The notes beneath the pieces were generated by a model. It was not told where the DNA came from, searched no databases, and was given only the letters and a program-made list of their open reading frames with translations. Of a DNA stretch of 64,000 nucleotides, positions 25,236-35,100 are shown piece after piece (position 1 is the stretch's first letter; every line of letters begins with the position of its first letter). Source of the stretch: CAZMXP01 sp964570285 (GTDB lineage Bacteria; Planctomycetota; PLA2); NCBI GenBank assembly GCA_964570285.1, contig CAZMXP010000012.1:27923-91922 (forward strand), written 5' to 3'. The translations under genes and the position numbers were made by a program.

Positions 25236-25338
25236 GATCAGGGGGCTCGGGGGCGCGGGCACAAGGGAAAGATCGGCCCCATGCCCCCCCCCGCTTCAGC
25301 CCGCGGCTCCGACCGGCCGATTCCCCTTCCAGCGGCCC

Positions 25339-26199
25339 ATGCGAAACCTCATGCAGAGACTCTGGGCGCGGCTGCCCCGCCGCCTCCGCCGTGCGGCCTC
25401 GCCGGTCGTGCGCCTGCTCGCGCAGGACCACGTGCCCCACGCGAGCATCCCGCGCGTCTACCCGACGCTCCAGTGCAACCTCAAGTGCCCCTTCTGCAGC
25501 GACGGCCTCGACTACGACAAGTCGCACATGGGCTATCAGCCCCTGCCTCCGGAGCGCTGGATCGAGATCATCGATGCGCTGCCCGGCCCGGCGGTGATCT
25601 TCACCGGCGGAGAACCGACGCTCTACCAGGGGCTGCCCGAGGTGATCAACGGCATCCGGCAGCCGACGGTGATGCTCTACACCAACCTCTCCTACAACGT
25701 CGCGAAGTTCTTCGACCGGCTGGAGCGGCCGGTCACCGTCTTCGCGTCGTTCCACCCCAACAACAAGGGCGTCACCGCCGAGCGCATCCTTGCCAACGTG
25801 CAGGCGCTGAAGGCGCACCCGCGGGTGCGCGAGGTCGTCAACCTGCACTCGATCAACCACCCGAGCAACGGCGACCTCGAGGAGGCGAAGAGCTTCTTCG
25901 AGAGCCACGGCATCCGCCTCGACATCCACCAGGACCAGTTCCTGAACAACCGCAACAGCCCCGCCGCCTGCGACGGCAAGTCCCTGCAGACGGTGCACTG
26001 CGCCTACGACCGCATCATCATCGGCCCCGACGGCCAGCGCTGGATCTGCGTGTCGAAGATGATCCGCAACATCCGGGACGGCCTCGTGGCCATGGGCCAG
26101 CGCACGGTGCCCGAAATGGTCTGCCACGAGTTCGGCCGCTGCTCGCCCTGCGACGAGGTCGCGAAGATCACGCAGGTGGGCGCCGCCGCGCCGGTCTGA
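25339..26199 (+). CDS. Radical SAM protein
   Basis: A 286-residue enzyme. The cluster-binding motif is CNLKCPFC (Cys 46, 50, 53), preceded by YPTLQ. FTGGEPTLYQGL is the GGE SAM-binding motif, and FASFHPNNKGV and LHSINHPSN follow the usual TIM-barrel strands. Near the C-terminus are three more cysteines (TVHCAYDRIIIGPDG, CHEFGRCSPCDEV), suggesting an auxiliary Fe-S cluster like SPASM/twitch proteins. It overlaps the glycosyltransferase gene as TGATG, so the two are coupled. The substrate is unknown, perhaps a lipid-linked sugar or peptide. Confidence 0.85.
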   Translation: MRNLMQRLWARLPRRLRRAASPVVRLLAQDHVPHASIPRVYPTLQCNLKCPFCSDGLDYDKSHMGYQPLPPERWIEIIDALPGPAVIFTGGEPTLYQGLPEVINGIRQPTVMLYTNLSYNVAKFFDRLERPVTVFASFHPNNKGVTAERILANVQALKAHPRVREVVNLHSINHPSNGDLEEAKSFFESHGIRLDIHQDQFLNNRNSPAACDGKSLQTVHCAYDRIIIGPDGQRWICVSKMIRNIRDGLVAMGQRTVPEMVCHEFGRCSPCDEVAKITQVGAAAPV

Positions 26200-27176
26200 T
26201 GGGCACGCTCGTCGACGTCGCCTACGCGCTGAAGAAGCGCATCTACGAGCGGAGGCGGCAGGACTCGCCGCGGGCGGACGCGCGGCGGGTGATCATCCGG
26301 ATGGACGCGGGCATCGGCAACGCGGTGGAGGCGACGCCGGTGGTGCAGGCCGTCCGCGCCTTCTGGCCCGCGGTGCGGATCGCCATTGTCGTGCCTCGCG
26401 GCGACCTCTTCGACGACTGGTGCGTCGCGGACGAGGTGTTGCATCCGGGCGCCGATCTCGGGAAGGCCGACGAGGTCTTCGTCTGCTGGTCATGCGAGCA
26501 CGAGGGGGGGGGCGGGGGGGAGATCCACCGCGCGCAGGGGCTCTTCCCGCTCTGGCAGTTGCGCCCCGAGCGGGAGGTCAACATGGCCATGGTGCGACGG
26601 CTCGGCTACCCGGGCGCGACGCCGCCCCTCTACGTGGGGCTGCGGGAGCCGAAGGAGCCGCTGCCCCCGAGCCCCCTGAGGATCGCGCTGTGCGCGGGCG
26701 GGAAGCCCGACCACCGCTGGCGGAACAAGCGCTGGCCCTACTACCGCGAACTCGCGCGGCTGCTGCGGGAGTGGCGGCCCGACGCGCAGATCGTGCTGCT
26801 CGACGGCGACCTCGACGGCATCGCGGGCCTCGACCTGCGCGGCAGGCTGACGCTGCGCGAGGCGGCGTGGGTGCTCAAGCACTGCCAGCTCGCCATCGGC
26901 AACGACTCGGGACCGATGCACATCGCCGACGCGGTGCTGACGCCGCACCTGACGCTCTTCGGCCCGACGTGCGAGGTCAAGAACGGCCCGCGCAACCGCG
27001 GCGCCGCGCTGCGCACCGATGTGCCGTGCAGCCCCTGCCAGTACGACCTCGAACTGCTGGACTCCTGCGCCGACCCGCTCTGCATGAAGGGGCTCGCGGC
27101 CTCGACGGTGATGGAGCGCGTGATCGCTACGGTTTCGTCTTCGGCTTCGCCCGGATCTGCTCCGCGATCCACGTGA
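26199..27176 (+). CDS. Glycosyltransferase family 9 (heptosyltransferase-like)
   Basis: A 325-residue enzyme. VIIRMDAGIGNAVEATPVVQ (about 31-50) is the GT9 N-terminal motif (R..G.GD.L..TP....), and CQLAIGNDSGPMHIADAV near residues 230-247 is the conserved C-terminal donor-site motif. A Cys-rich tail (CSPCQYDLELLDSCADPLC) resembles ADP-heptose transferases. The segment EHEGGGGG at 26503-26520 is coded by G9-C-G7, a slippery tract. It overlaps the radical SAM gene upstream, and its last 50 bases overlap the opposing esterase gene. It probably acts in LPS or surface glycan assembly. Confidence 0.85.
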   Translation: MGTLVDVAYALKKRIYERRRQDSPRADARRVIIRMDAGIGNAVEATPVVQAVRAFWPAVRIAIVVPRGDLFDDWCVADEVLHPGADLGKADEVFVCWSCEHEGGGGGEIHRAQGLFPLWQLRPEREVNMAMVRRLGYPGATPPLYVGLREPKEPLPPSPLRIALCAGGKPDHRWRNKRWPYYRELARLLREWRPDAQIVLLDGDLDGIAGLDLRGRLTLREAAWVLKHCQLAIGNDSGPMHIADAVLTPHLTLFGPTCEVKNGPRNRGAALRTDVPCSPCQYDLELLDSCADPLCMKGLAASTVMERVIATVSSSASPGSAPRST

Positions 27177-27867
27177 AGACCGCTTCCGTCTCCTTGCGGG
27201 GGACGGTGTGGCCGCCGTCGTGCTCGTGCACGAGGACCTCCCACCCCTTCTTGCGCAGGCTCTCGGCGGCATCCGGCCGGCTCTTGCCGTAGTTGCCGTC
27301 CTTCGGGTCGCCGACGAAAACGACGGTGTGCGCGCCCTCGGGCTTCTCGACGGGCTCGAAGCTCTGCTTGCCGCAGCCGACGAGCACGACGGCGCGGAAG
27401 AGCGCGGCCGCTTCCGCGTTGCAGAGGATGTCATCCCAGAGCCGGAAGCCGCCGCCGCTGAACCCGAGGCCGTAGACGTGCTTCGTGTCGATCGAGAATC
27501 GCGCCTTCAGCGCCGCGAGGTACTTCGGCATGTAGCCGACCGCGTCTTGCAGGTTGTCGCACCGCTCGAGGCTGATCAGCAGCGGCGGCTTCTTGCCCGC
27601 CATCGGCTTGAGCGACATCAGGAAGTCCTTCGCCTTGCCGCCGTTGCCGTGCGCGAGGAGCACGACCGGCCACTCCTTCTTCGGCGAGTACCCCTGCGGA
27701 ACAAGCGCGACGAACGCCTCCTCCTTGCCGTCGATCTGGACGCTCCCCTCATGCTCGCCGGCCTTCCATTTCGGGAGTTTCTCCTCGGAGAGCGCGGCGG
27801 GTGCCAGCAGCGAGAGAAGGACAGCGGAGCGCGCGACCAGGCGTCGGATCGCGTCGTTCGTCGTCAT
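27127..27867 (-). CDS. Exported alpha/beta hydrolase (esterase/depolymerase-like)
   Basis: A 246-residue protein with a signal peptide ending in PAALSEE. WPVVLLAHGNGG is the oxyanion region, GLGFSGGGF the nucleophile elbow (GxSxG), DPKDGN probably near the acid, and HDGGHTVP supplies the catalytic His. The layout is that of small polyhydroxybutyrate depolymerase or feruloyl esterase-like enzymes. TATAGT lies eight bases before the ATG. It is divergent from the methyltransferase at 27953. Confidence 0.8.
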   Translation of the reverse strand: MTTNDAIRRLVARSAVLLSLLAPAALSEEKLPKWKAGEHEGSVQIDGKEEAFVALVPQGYSPKKEWPVVLLAHGNGGKAKDFLMSLKPMAGKKPPLLISLERCDNLQDAVGYMPKYLAALKARFSIDTKHVYGLGFSGGGFRLWDDILCNAEAAALFRAVVLVGCGKQSFEPVEKPEGAHTVVFVGDPKDGNYGKSRPDAAESLRKKGWEVLVHEHDGGHTVPRKETEAVFTWIAEQIRAKPKTKP

Positions 27868-27952
27868 CGCGGCCTACTATAGCGCGTCGCGCGGTACACT
27901 GGGCGCGCACGGGATCGAGCAAGGGATGCGGGCCCGCGCGAGGGAGGAGAGG

Positions 27953-29011
27953 ATGCCGATCGACGAGGCGAAGCTCAACCAGCTCATGGGCAAGTTCGTG
28001 GCCGATCTCGGGGCGACGCTGCACGCGGGCATGGCCGTCATCGGGGAGAGCCTCGGACTCTACAAGGCGATGCGGGACGCGGGGCCACTGACCTCCGCGG
28101 AGTTGGCCGAGCGGACGGGCACGCACGAACGCTACGTCCGGGAGTGGCTGAACTCGCAGGCCTCCGGCGGCTATGTCGAGTACGACGCGGCGGCCGGGCG
28201 CTACTCACTGTCGGAGGAGCAGGCGTTCGTGCTCGCCGACGAGAAGAGCCCGGCCTACCTGCCGGGCGGCTTCCTCGTCGCGGTCTCCGCGCTGCGGGCG
28301 GTGCCCCGGATCACGGAGAGCTTCCGGACGGGGAAGGGCTGCGGCTGGCACGAGCACGACCACGGGCTCTTCCGCGGCACCGAACTCTTCTTCCGGCCGA
28401 ACTACGCCGCCAACCTGGTCAAGGCCTGGATCCCCGCACTCGACGGCGTCGAGGCGAAGCTGAGGCGGGGGGCGAAGGTGGCGGACGTCGGTTGCGGCCT
28501 CGGTGCTTCCACGATCCTGATGGCCCAGGCCTATCCGGGATCGCGCTTTGTCGGCTACGACTACCATGACAAGTCGATCGCGACCGCGCGCCAGAGGGCG
28601 GCCGAGGCGGGGCTGGGTGACCGGGTCCGGTTCGAGGTCGCGAAGGCGAAGGAGTTTCCCGGGACGGGCTATGACCTCGTGACCTTCTTCGACTGCCTGC
28701 ACGACATGGGCGACCCGGTCGGGGCGGCCGCGCACGTGCGGCGGTCCCTCTCTCCGGACGGCACGTGGCTGATCGTCGAGCCCTTCGCCGGCGACCACGT
28801 CGAGGACAACCTGAATCCGGTCGGCCGCATCTTCTACTCGGTCTCGACGCTCGTGTGCACGCCGGCATCCCTCGACCAGGAGGTGGGCCTCGCGCTCGGT
28901 GCCCAGGCGGGCGAGGCGCGCATGCGGAAGGTCGTCACGAGCGGCGGGTTCACGCGCTTCCGGCGCGCCGCGGAGACGCCCTTCAACCTCGTGCTGGAGG
29001 CGCGGCCCTAG
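27953..29011 (+). CDS. SAM-dependent methyltransferase with N-terminal winged helix (Rv2258c-like)
   Basis: A 352-residue protein. The N-terminal 90 residues are a winged-helix dimerisation domain (LGLYKAMRDAGPLTSAELAE, THERYVREWLNSQASGGYVE). Motif I is VADVGCGLGASTILMA near 179-194, then FVGYDYHDKSIATAR and DLVTFFDCLHDMGDP. This matches the O-methyltransferase-like Rv2258c group. ATG 27953 is chosen because GGGAGGAGAGG precedes it; the promoter candidate TACACT at 27895-27900 leaves a leader of about 46 bases. Substrate unknown. Confidence 0.85.
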   Translation: MPIDEAKLNQLMGKFVADLGATLHAGMAVIGESLGLYKAMRDAGPLTSAELAERTGTHERYVREWLNSQASGGYVEYDAAAGRYSLSEEQAFVLADEKSPAYLPGGFLVAVSALRAVPRITESFRTGKGCGWHEHDHGLFRGTELFFRPNYAANLVKAWIPALDGVEAKLRRGAKVADVGCGLGASTILMAQAYPGSRFVGYDYHDKSIATARQRAAEAGLGDRVRFEVAKAKEFPGTGYDLVTFFDCLHDMGDPVGAAAHVRRSLSPDGTWLIVEPFAGDHVEDNLNPVGRIFYSVSTLVCTPASLDQEVGLALGAQAGEARMRKVVTSGGFTRFRRAAETPFNLVLEARP

Positions 29012-29042
29012 CGGGTCGGGGCGCGTCCCGCCCCCCTTTGGG

Positions 29043-29048
29043 TATCAT
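29043..29048 (+). promoter_or_regulatory. -10 box TATCAT, leaderless-type promoter
   Basis: TATCAT ends six bases before GTG 29055, the start of the ABC ATPase, and supports that start. Confidence 0.5.
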
Positions 29049-29054
29049 CCGCCG

Positions 29055-29792
29055 GTGCCCGCCGTCGTCCAGATCGCGAAGCTCTCGCGCCGGTTCGGGG
29101 AGTTCGATGCGGTGAAGGATGTCGACCTCGAGGTCGGCGCGGGGGAGATCTTCGGGCTGCTCGGGCCGAACGGGGCGGGGAAGACGACGACGATCCGGAT
29201 GCTGATGGGCATCCTGCAGGCGACCTCCGGCAGCGCGCGCGTGATGGGGCTCGACTGCTTCGCCGAGCGCGCGGAGGTGATGCGGCACGTCGGCTACCTG
29301 CCCGACGAGCCGATCTTCTACGACTACCTCAAGGGCAGCGAGATCCTCCGCTTCGTCGGCGAGATGCACGGGCTCGACCCGGCGGCGTCGCGGGCGCGCG
29401 CCGACGCGCTCGTCGAGCGGCTCGGCCTCGGCGACGCGCTCGACGAGTACGCGGTCAACTACAGCAAGGGCATGCGCAAGAAGCTCGCGATCGTCGCGGC
29501 GATGGTGCACGACCCCGTCGTGCTGATCCTCGACGAGCCGACCAACGGCCTCGACCCCTACGCGACGCGCACCTTCCACGAGCTCATCCGCGAGGCGTCG
29601 GCGGCCGGCAAGTCGGTCTTCTTCTCGACGCACCTGCTCGACCAGGTGGAGAAGCTCTGCCAGCGCGTCGGCATCGTCTTCAAGGGCAGGCTGGCGGCGG
29701 TCGGCCCGCTCGAGGAGCTGCGCTCCCGCCTCGCGCCGGGCGGCTCGCTCGAGGAGATCTTCTTCAGCGTGACCGCCGAGCCCGCGCCGTGA
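29055..29792 (+). CDS. ABC transporter ATP-binding protein
   Basis: A 245-residue cytosolic ATPase. Walker A is GLLGPNGAGKTTT (near 36-48), the signature YSKGMRKKLAIVAAM, Walker B LILDEPTNGLDP and the switch His FSTHLLDQ. It is of the ABC-2 exporter type (CcmA/NatA-like). GTG 29055 is supported by the -10 box six bases upstream. The stop overlaps the permease start as GTGA, so ATPase and permease are made together. Confidence 0.92.
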   Translation: MPAVVQIAKLSRRFGEFDAVKDVDLEVGAGEIFGLLGPNGAGKTTTIRMLMGILQATSGSARVMGLDCFAERAEVMRHVGYLPDEPIFYDYLKGSEILRFVGEMHGLDPAASRARADALVERLGLGDALDEYAVNYSKGMRKKLAIVAAMVHDPVVLILDEPTNGLDPYATRTFHELIREASAAGKSVFFSTHLLDQVEKLCQRVGIVFKGRLAAVGPLEELRSRLAPGGSLEEIFFSVTAEPAP

Positions 29793-32104
29793 CGAGCCGC
29801 CCGGTCGGGAGCCTCCGGGTCGTCTGGATCCTCGCGCGGCTGTCGATGAGGCGCTGGGCCAACCGGATGGCCTTCCTGAGGCAAAAGAGGAAGAAGGGGG
29901 GGGCGCGGGGGCCTACGGCGCGGAAGAGCGGCCGCTCGACGCCGATGCTGCTCCTCTTCGGCCTCCTGATGCTCGTCAACAGCTTCAACATCAGCTACCG
30001 CCTCGCCACGAACGTCTCCGCCGCGGTCACGGGGTCGGACGAGTCCGCCTTCATGGCCGACCCCTGGCCCGCGGAGGAGCACCAGCCCGCCTATCTCGCG
30101 TTCGTGGCCCTCGTGATGACGCTGCTTGTGCTCTCCCTCGTCTGCACCGGCGTCGGCACCGGCAACCAGGAGCTGTCGCAGGTGGGCTGGAGCCTCGAGT
30201 GGCTCTTCACCTTTCCGGTGCCGACCCGGGGCCTCTTTCTCGCGCGGGTCGGCGAGTACGCGCTGACGAACGCGTTCGCGTGGCTCACCCTCTTCCCGCT
30301 GATCGCGACGCTGCTCTTCGTCTCCGGCCACCGCGGGCTCGCGCTGCCGCTCTCCCTGCTCTCGACGCTGTCGGTCAACGCGATGGTCGCGAGCGTGCGC
30401 CTCTGGCTCGAGACGCTCTTGCGCAAGCGCTACAGCCTCCACAGGCTCAAGAACATGCAGGCGGCCTTCACCGTGGCGGGCCTGCTGATGCTCTTCCTGA
30501 CCTTCTTCCTCGCGATGGGACAGCAGGTGCCGGCCGCCGCCGTCGATCTGGCCCGGAGGGCGGGGTGGCTCGCCCTCCTTTCGCCGCTCACGCTCCCGCT
30601 GCTGCTGACCCGCTGGCCCGCGCTGGTCCTGCTCGTGCTCGCCGTCGGCGGCGCCTGCGCGTACGGCGCCATCCGCCTCTGCGCCGGGCTCGTCTCGACG
30701 GGTCTCCTCTCCGGCGGCGGAGGGCCCTACCAGGGCACGCGCAGGCGGACCGCCCCCTCCCCCGCCGCACGCCCCCCGCGCCTGCGCGGTCTCCTCGGCA
30801 AGGAGGTCCTGCTCCTCTGGCGGGACAAGAACTTCATGATGCAGACGCTGCTGACGCCGCTGTTGATCCTCGGCTTCCAGGTCGCCGTCAACCCCGCCAT
30901 CGGCCGGGGCGGCATCGGCGCCCAGGCGGTGGCGGTGACCGCGTTCGCCGTCGGCGCCTACGTGCTGCTCTTCGGCGCCTTCTCGGTGCTCGCGGTGGAG
31001 CGGCAGGCGCTCTGGCTCCTCTGGACCCTCCCCCGGCCCCTCCACATCCTGCTCCGCCAGAAGGTCGTCCTCTGGGCGTCGGTCTCCGGCCTCTATGCCG
31101 TCGCGATCCTCGCCCTCGGCTGGCGCCCGCCCGCGGATGCAACTGTTGCGATGTTGCTTTCTCCCGTCGTGGCGCTGGCGGGCGTCGGCCTCTTCGCGTG
31201 GATCGCGAGCGGCCTCGGCGTGCTCGGCACCGACCCGCACGAGGAGGCGCCGCAGCGGCGCGTGCGGCAGGAGTACGTCTGGATCTACATGCTGCTCGTC
31301 GGCCTGTTCGGCTACTCGCTCTACGCACCCGATCTCTGGCCGAAGTTCGTCATGCTCGTGCTGATGGGGATGCTCGCGGGCGCGCTCTGGCAGCGCGTCG
31401 GCGCGCGGCTGCCGCTGCTGCTCGACCCGACGCAGGAGCCGCCCCGCCGGATCGACCTCGCCTACGGGCTCCTCGTCGTGATCCTCTTCTTCCAGCTCCA
31501 GCAGTTCGTCGCGATGCTGCTCCTCGCGGGGGGGACCCCGCCCGGGCCCACGATGCTGCTCGCCTACGCGGTCGCCGGCGCGGTGCTCTGCACCGGGACC
31601 TACTTCCACCTGCGCCGCCGGATGGGGCTCGCCCGCCCGCTCGAATCGTTGGGGGTCCGGGGGCCCGCACCCGCTCTCGTCTCCCTTCCCCGCGGCATCG
31701 CGCTCGGCCTCGCCGCCGCGCTCTTCGGCCTCCTCTATCTCTGGGTCGGCTCCCGCGTCGAGCCCCTCCGCACGCTGCTGCTGGAGGCGGCGCAGGGGCC
31801 GATGGAGAAGGGTCCGGGCCTCCTGCTGCTCGCCCTCCTCTTCGCGCCGCTCTTCGAGGAGTTCATCTTCCGCGCGCTGGTCTACAGGGGGCTGCGGCAG
31901 ACGATGGGCGTCAAGGCCGCCGTGCTGCTCAGCGCGCTCGTCTTCGCCGCCGTCCATCCGGCGGCGTCGTTCCTGCCCGTCTTCGGCCTCGGCATCGCCG
32001 CGGCCTTGGCGTACGAGCGCACCGGTTGGCTCCTCTCCCCCATCGCCGCCCACGCGACCTACAACGCGGCCGTGCTGCTACTTGGGGCCAAGCTCCTCGA
32101 GTAG
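29789..32104 (+). CDS. ABC-2 permease fused to a CPBP-type intramembrane protease domain
   Basis: A 771-residue polytopic membrane protein. Residues 1-600 hold about a dozen hydrophobic segments and cytosolic loops (KNMQAAFTVAGLL, RGLLGKEVLLLWRDKNFMMQ) typical of large ABC-2 exporters. Residues 620-771 carry the CPBP (CAAX/Rce1-like) signatures: FEEFIFRALVYRGLRQ (EExxxR near 689), FAAVHP (near 719) and AAHATYNAAVLLL (near 753). It overlaps the ATPase upstream. The protease domain could process the exported peptide or act as a chaperone. The 3' end overlaps the tricorn gene tail-to-tail by 27 bases. Confidence 0.85.
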   Translation: MTSRPVGSLRVVWILARLSMRRWANRMAFLRQKRKKGGARGPTARKSGRSTPMLLLFGLLMLVNSFNISYRLATNVSAAVTGSDESAFMADPWPAEEHQPAYLAFVALVMTLLVLSLVCTGVGTGNQELSQVGWSLEWLFTFPVPTRGLFLARVGEYALTNAFAWLTLFPLIATLLFVSGHRGLALPLSLLSTLSVNAMVASVRLWLETLLRKRYSLHRLKNMQAAFTVAGLLMLFLTFFLAMGQQVPAAAVDLARRAGWLALLSPLTLPLLLTRWPALVLLVLAVGGACAYGAIRLCAGLVSTGLLSGGGGPYQGTRRRTAPSPAARPPRLRGLLGKEVLLLWRDKNFMMQTLLTPLLILGFQVAVNPAIGRGGIGAQAVAVTAFAVGAYVLLFGAFSVLAVERQALWLLWTLPRPLHILLRQKVVLWASVSGLYAVAILALGWRPPADATVAMLLSPVVALAGVGLFAWIASGLGVLGTDPHEEAPQRRVRQEYVWIYMLLVGLFGYSLYAPDLWPKFVMLVLMGMLAGALWQRVGARLPLLLDPTQEPPRRIDLAYGLLVVILFFQLQQFVAMLLLAGGTPPGPTMLLAYAVAGAVLCTGTYFHLRRRMGLARPLESLGVRGPAPALVSLPRGIALGLAAALFGLLYLWVGSRVEPLRTLLLEAAQGPMEKGPGLLLLALLFAPLFEEFIFRALVYRGLRQTMGVKAAVLLSALVFAAVHPAASFLPVFGLGIAAALAYERTGWLLSPIAAHATYNAAVLLLGAKLLE

Positions 32105-35100
32105 GAGCGCGACCGCGCGCTCGAGCTGGGCGTCCCGGCCCGCGGCGAGGTCGCCGGGCTCGGCGAGCACGAGCACGTCGGGCCTGAGCTCGCGGTTCTC
32201 GAGGTACTTGCCGTCGTCGGTCACGAAGCCGACCTGCGGGATGCCGAAGTAGAGCGTCTCGTCGATCTGCGTCTCCCACCAGACCGCGGTGCCGGTGCCG
32301 GCGACCGGCGCGCCGACGAGCTTGCCCAGCCCGAGCTTCTGGAACGCGTAGGGGAAGATGTGCGCGTCGCTGTAGTTGCCCTCGCTCATCAGCACGCAGA
32401 CGGGCTTCGACCAGCGCTGGATCGGCTCGTGGCCGAGCGCGCCGCGATCCTTGCCGCGGGGGTGGATCACGCCGTAGCCCTTGCCGCCGAGGAACTTGAG
32501 CAGGTCGTCGTGCAGCCAGCCGCCGCCGTTGAAGCGCGTGTCGACGAGCAGCGCCTCGCGCGCGCCGAAGCGGCCGAGCGCCTCCTGGAAGAGGTGGCGG
32601 AAGCTCGCGTCGTCCATGCCCTCGACGTAGACGTAGCCGATCCGCCCCTTCGAGAGGCGGTCGGCGAGGTCGCGCCGCTGCAGCATCCACCGCTTCTCGC
32701 GCAGCCGGAACTCCTCGCGCATCGAGACGGGCTTGATCGAGACCTGCCGCACCTTCTCCTCCCCGGGCGCGCGGACCGTGAGCAGCGTGGGCCTGCCCTC
32801 CTTGCGGTTGAGCAGCGCCCACGGGTCGGAGGCCTGCGGCAGCGTCACGCCGTCGATCTCGAGCACCACGCTGCCCGCGGGCAGCGCGACCTCCGCGCGG
32901 TCGGCGGGCCCCTCCTTCAGCACCTCCGCGACGCGCAGCCCCGGCCCCGCGAAGCGCGGATCGAACAGGAGGCCGAGCGACGCCGTCGCGTCCCCATCCT
33001 CCCGCGCGAGGCGGTAGCCGGAGCCGGTGTGCGACGCGTTGAGCTCGCCGAGCATCTCCGAGAGGAGTTCCGCGAACTCGTGGTTGTTCGAGAGATGCGG
33101 CAGGAAGGCCTCGTAGTTCGCCTTCATCGCGTTCCAGTCGACGCCGTGCAACGTGGGCTCGTAGAACTTGTCGCGCACCTGCCGCCAGCAGTGCTCGAAG
33201 ATGTAGGCGCGCTCCTTCGGCCCGTCCACCGTCATCTCCGCGGCGTACGGCACGGGCTTGCTCTCGCCCTCGCCTACCGGGACCCTCGTGATCGCGCCGT
33301 CGGAGGCGCGGACGAGCACGTGCTCGCCCTCCCCGCCCTTCAGCCACTCGACCTCCCCCGGCCCCTCGGCGCCGCTCTCGAAGAGCTTTCTCGCCTCCGA
33401 CTTGCGCACCGTGTGGATCCAGACGTCCCACTTGCCCGCAACCTCGGCCCAGTAGACGAGACTCTCGCCGTCGGGGGAGAGCGCGTAGCCGCCAAGCGGC
33501 GCGCTGTGGAGCGTGAGCCGCTTGAGCCGGTTCTCGCGCCCCTCGAACTCGATGACGACGGGCTCCGGCGGCTTCTCCTTCGGTTTTTCCTTCGGCTCTT
33601 CCTTCGGCTTGCCCTGCGCTTCCTCCTCCCCCTTCCCGCACCCATCCCCTTCCTTCGCCTCGTCCTCGTCCTTCTTCAGCAGTTCGTACTCCTCCTGCGT
33701 CAGCGACGCGCGGTCGAAGGCCGCCTGCGTGAGGTAGAGCGCGAAGATGTCGTCCTCGGTGCCCCAGCTCCCGTGGCTGCGGCGGCCGAGGCGGTTGCTG
33801 ACGAAGAGCAGCGCCTTGCCGTCGGGGCTGAAGCGGGGGCGCATCTCGTCGTAGCCGGAGAGCGTGACATCGGTGATCGCGCCGCCGTCCGCGGGCGCGA
33901 CGCCGATGTCGCCGAGCCAGCGGCCCTCGACGAGCAGCGTGAAGCAGAGCCACCGGCTGTCGGGGGACCACTGGAACTCGATGTCGCCGTCGGCGTAGCT
34001 GTAGTTGCGCGCGGCGGGCACGAGCGTGCGGCCCTGGCGCGTCTCGAGGTCGAGCAGGCGGATCTCGTCGCGGTTGTGCAGGTAGGCGATGCGCCTGCCG
34101 TCGGGGGAGAGCAGCGGCTGGAAGGCCTCGCCCCCTCCGGCGAGCAGCGTCTCCTCCGCGAGCAGCGTCGCGCGCGAGAGGCGCTTCTCCTCCGGGCGCG
34201 CGATGGACACGCGGTAGAGGTTCCACGAGCCGCCGCGCTCGCCGGCGAAGACGATCGAGCGGCCGTCGGGGGCCCAGGTCGGCGACCGCTCCTGCTCGGG
34301 CGTGTTCGTGAGGCGCCGCGTCGTGCCGTGCTCGATGCTCGCGCAGAAGAGTTCGCCGCGGACGACGAAGGCGACCTCCTCGCCCGTCGGCGAGACGGCG
34401 AAGGCGGTGGCGCCCTCGGTGACCTTCTCGATGCGCGCGTCGTTGGTGCGGTCGGTCGCGCGCGCGCGGATCACGAGCGCCTGCGGCTCCTCGCCGGGCC
34501 GCATCCGGTAGACGCGGCCGTTGTGGCCGAAGAGCAGCGTCCCGTCCGAGGCACCGCTCAGGAAGCGCACGGGATGGCGCGGGAACCTCGTGAGCTGCAC
34601 CGGCGCGTCGCCGCCCGCGACGGACTGCGACCAGACGTTGCTGCCGTTGCCGCGCTCGCTGAGGAAGAAGAGGCGCTCCCCGTTCGCCGACCAGACCGGG
34701 TTGCGGTCCTCCCCCGCGTACTCGGTGACGCGGCGGTGGCGGTCCGTCGCGGGGTCCCAGATCCAGAGGTCGCGCGTCACCGACGACTCGTGGTGCTTGC
34801 GCCAGACGTTCTCGAACCCCTTGCTGTCGTGGTAGGCGAGCAGCCTGCCGTCGGGGCTCCACTGGGCCATCTCGGCGGGCGTCGTCAGGACCTGCCGCGC
34901 CGGGCCCCCGCCGACGGGCACCGCGTACAACTCGGTGAGCCACGCGGTCGGCAGGCAGGCCTCCGGCGCGTCCTGCCGGCGCGACGTGAAGAGGATCTCC
35001 TTGCCGTCGCGGCTGAAGCAGCAGGGCCAATCGGTGGACGAGTGCGCCGTCAGCCGCGTCGCCGCGCCGCCGTCGCTGTCGACGACGAAGAGGTCGAAGT

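Noticed and set aside
23472..26198. Very long plus-strand frame leading into the GT9 gene
   Set aside because: The Arg/Ala/Pro composition is a shadow of the DUF7309-like, methyltransferase and radical SAM genes. The GT9 motif starts after ATG 26199.
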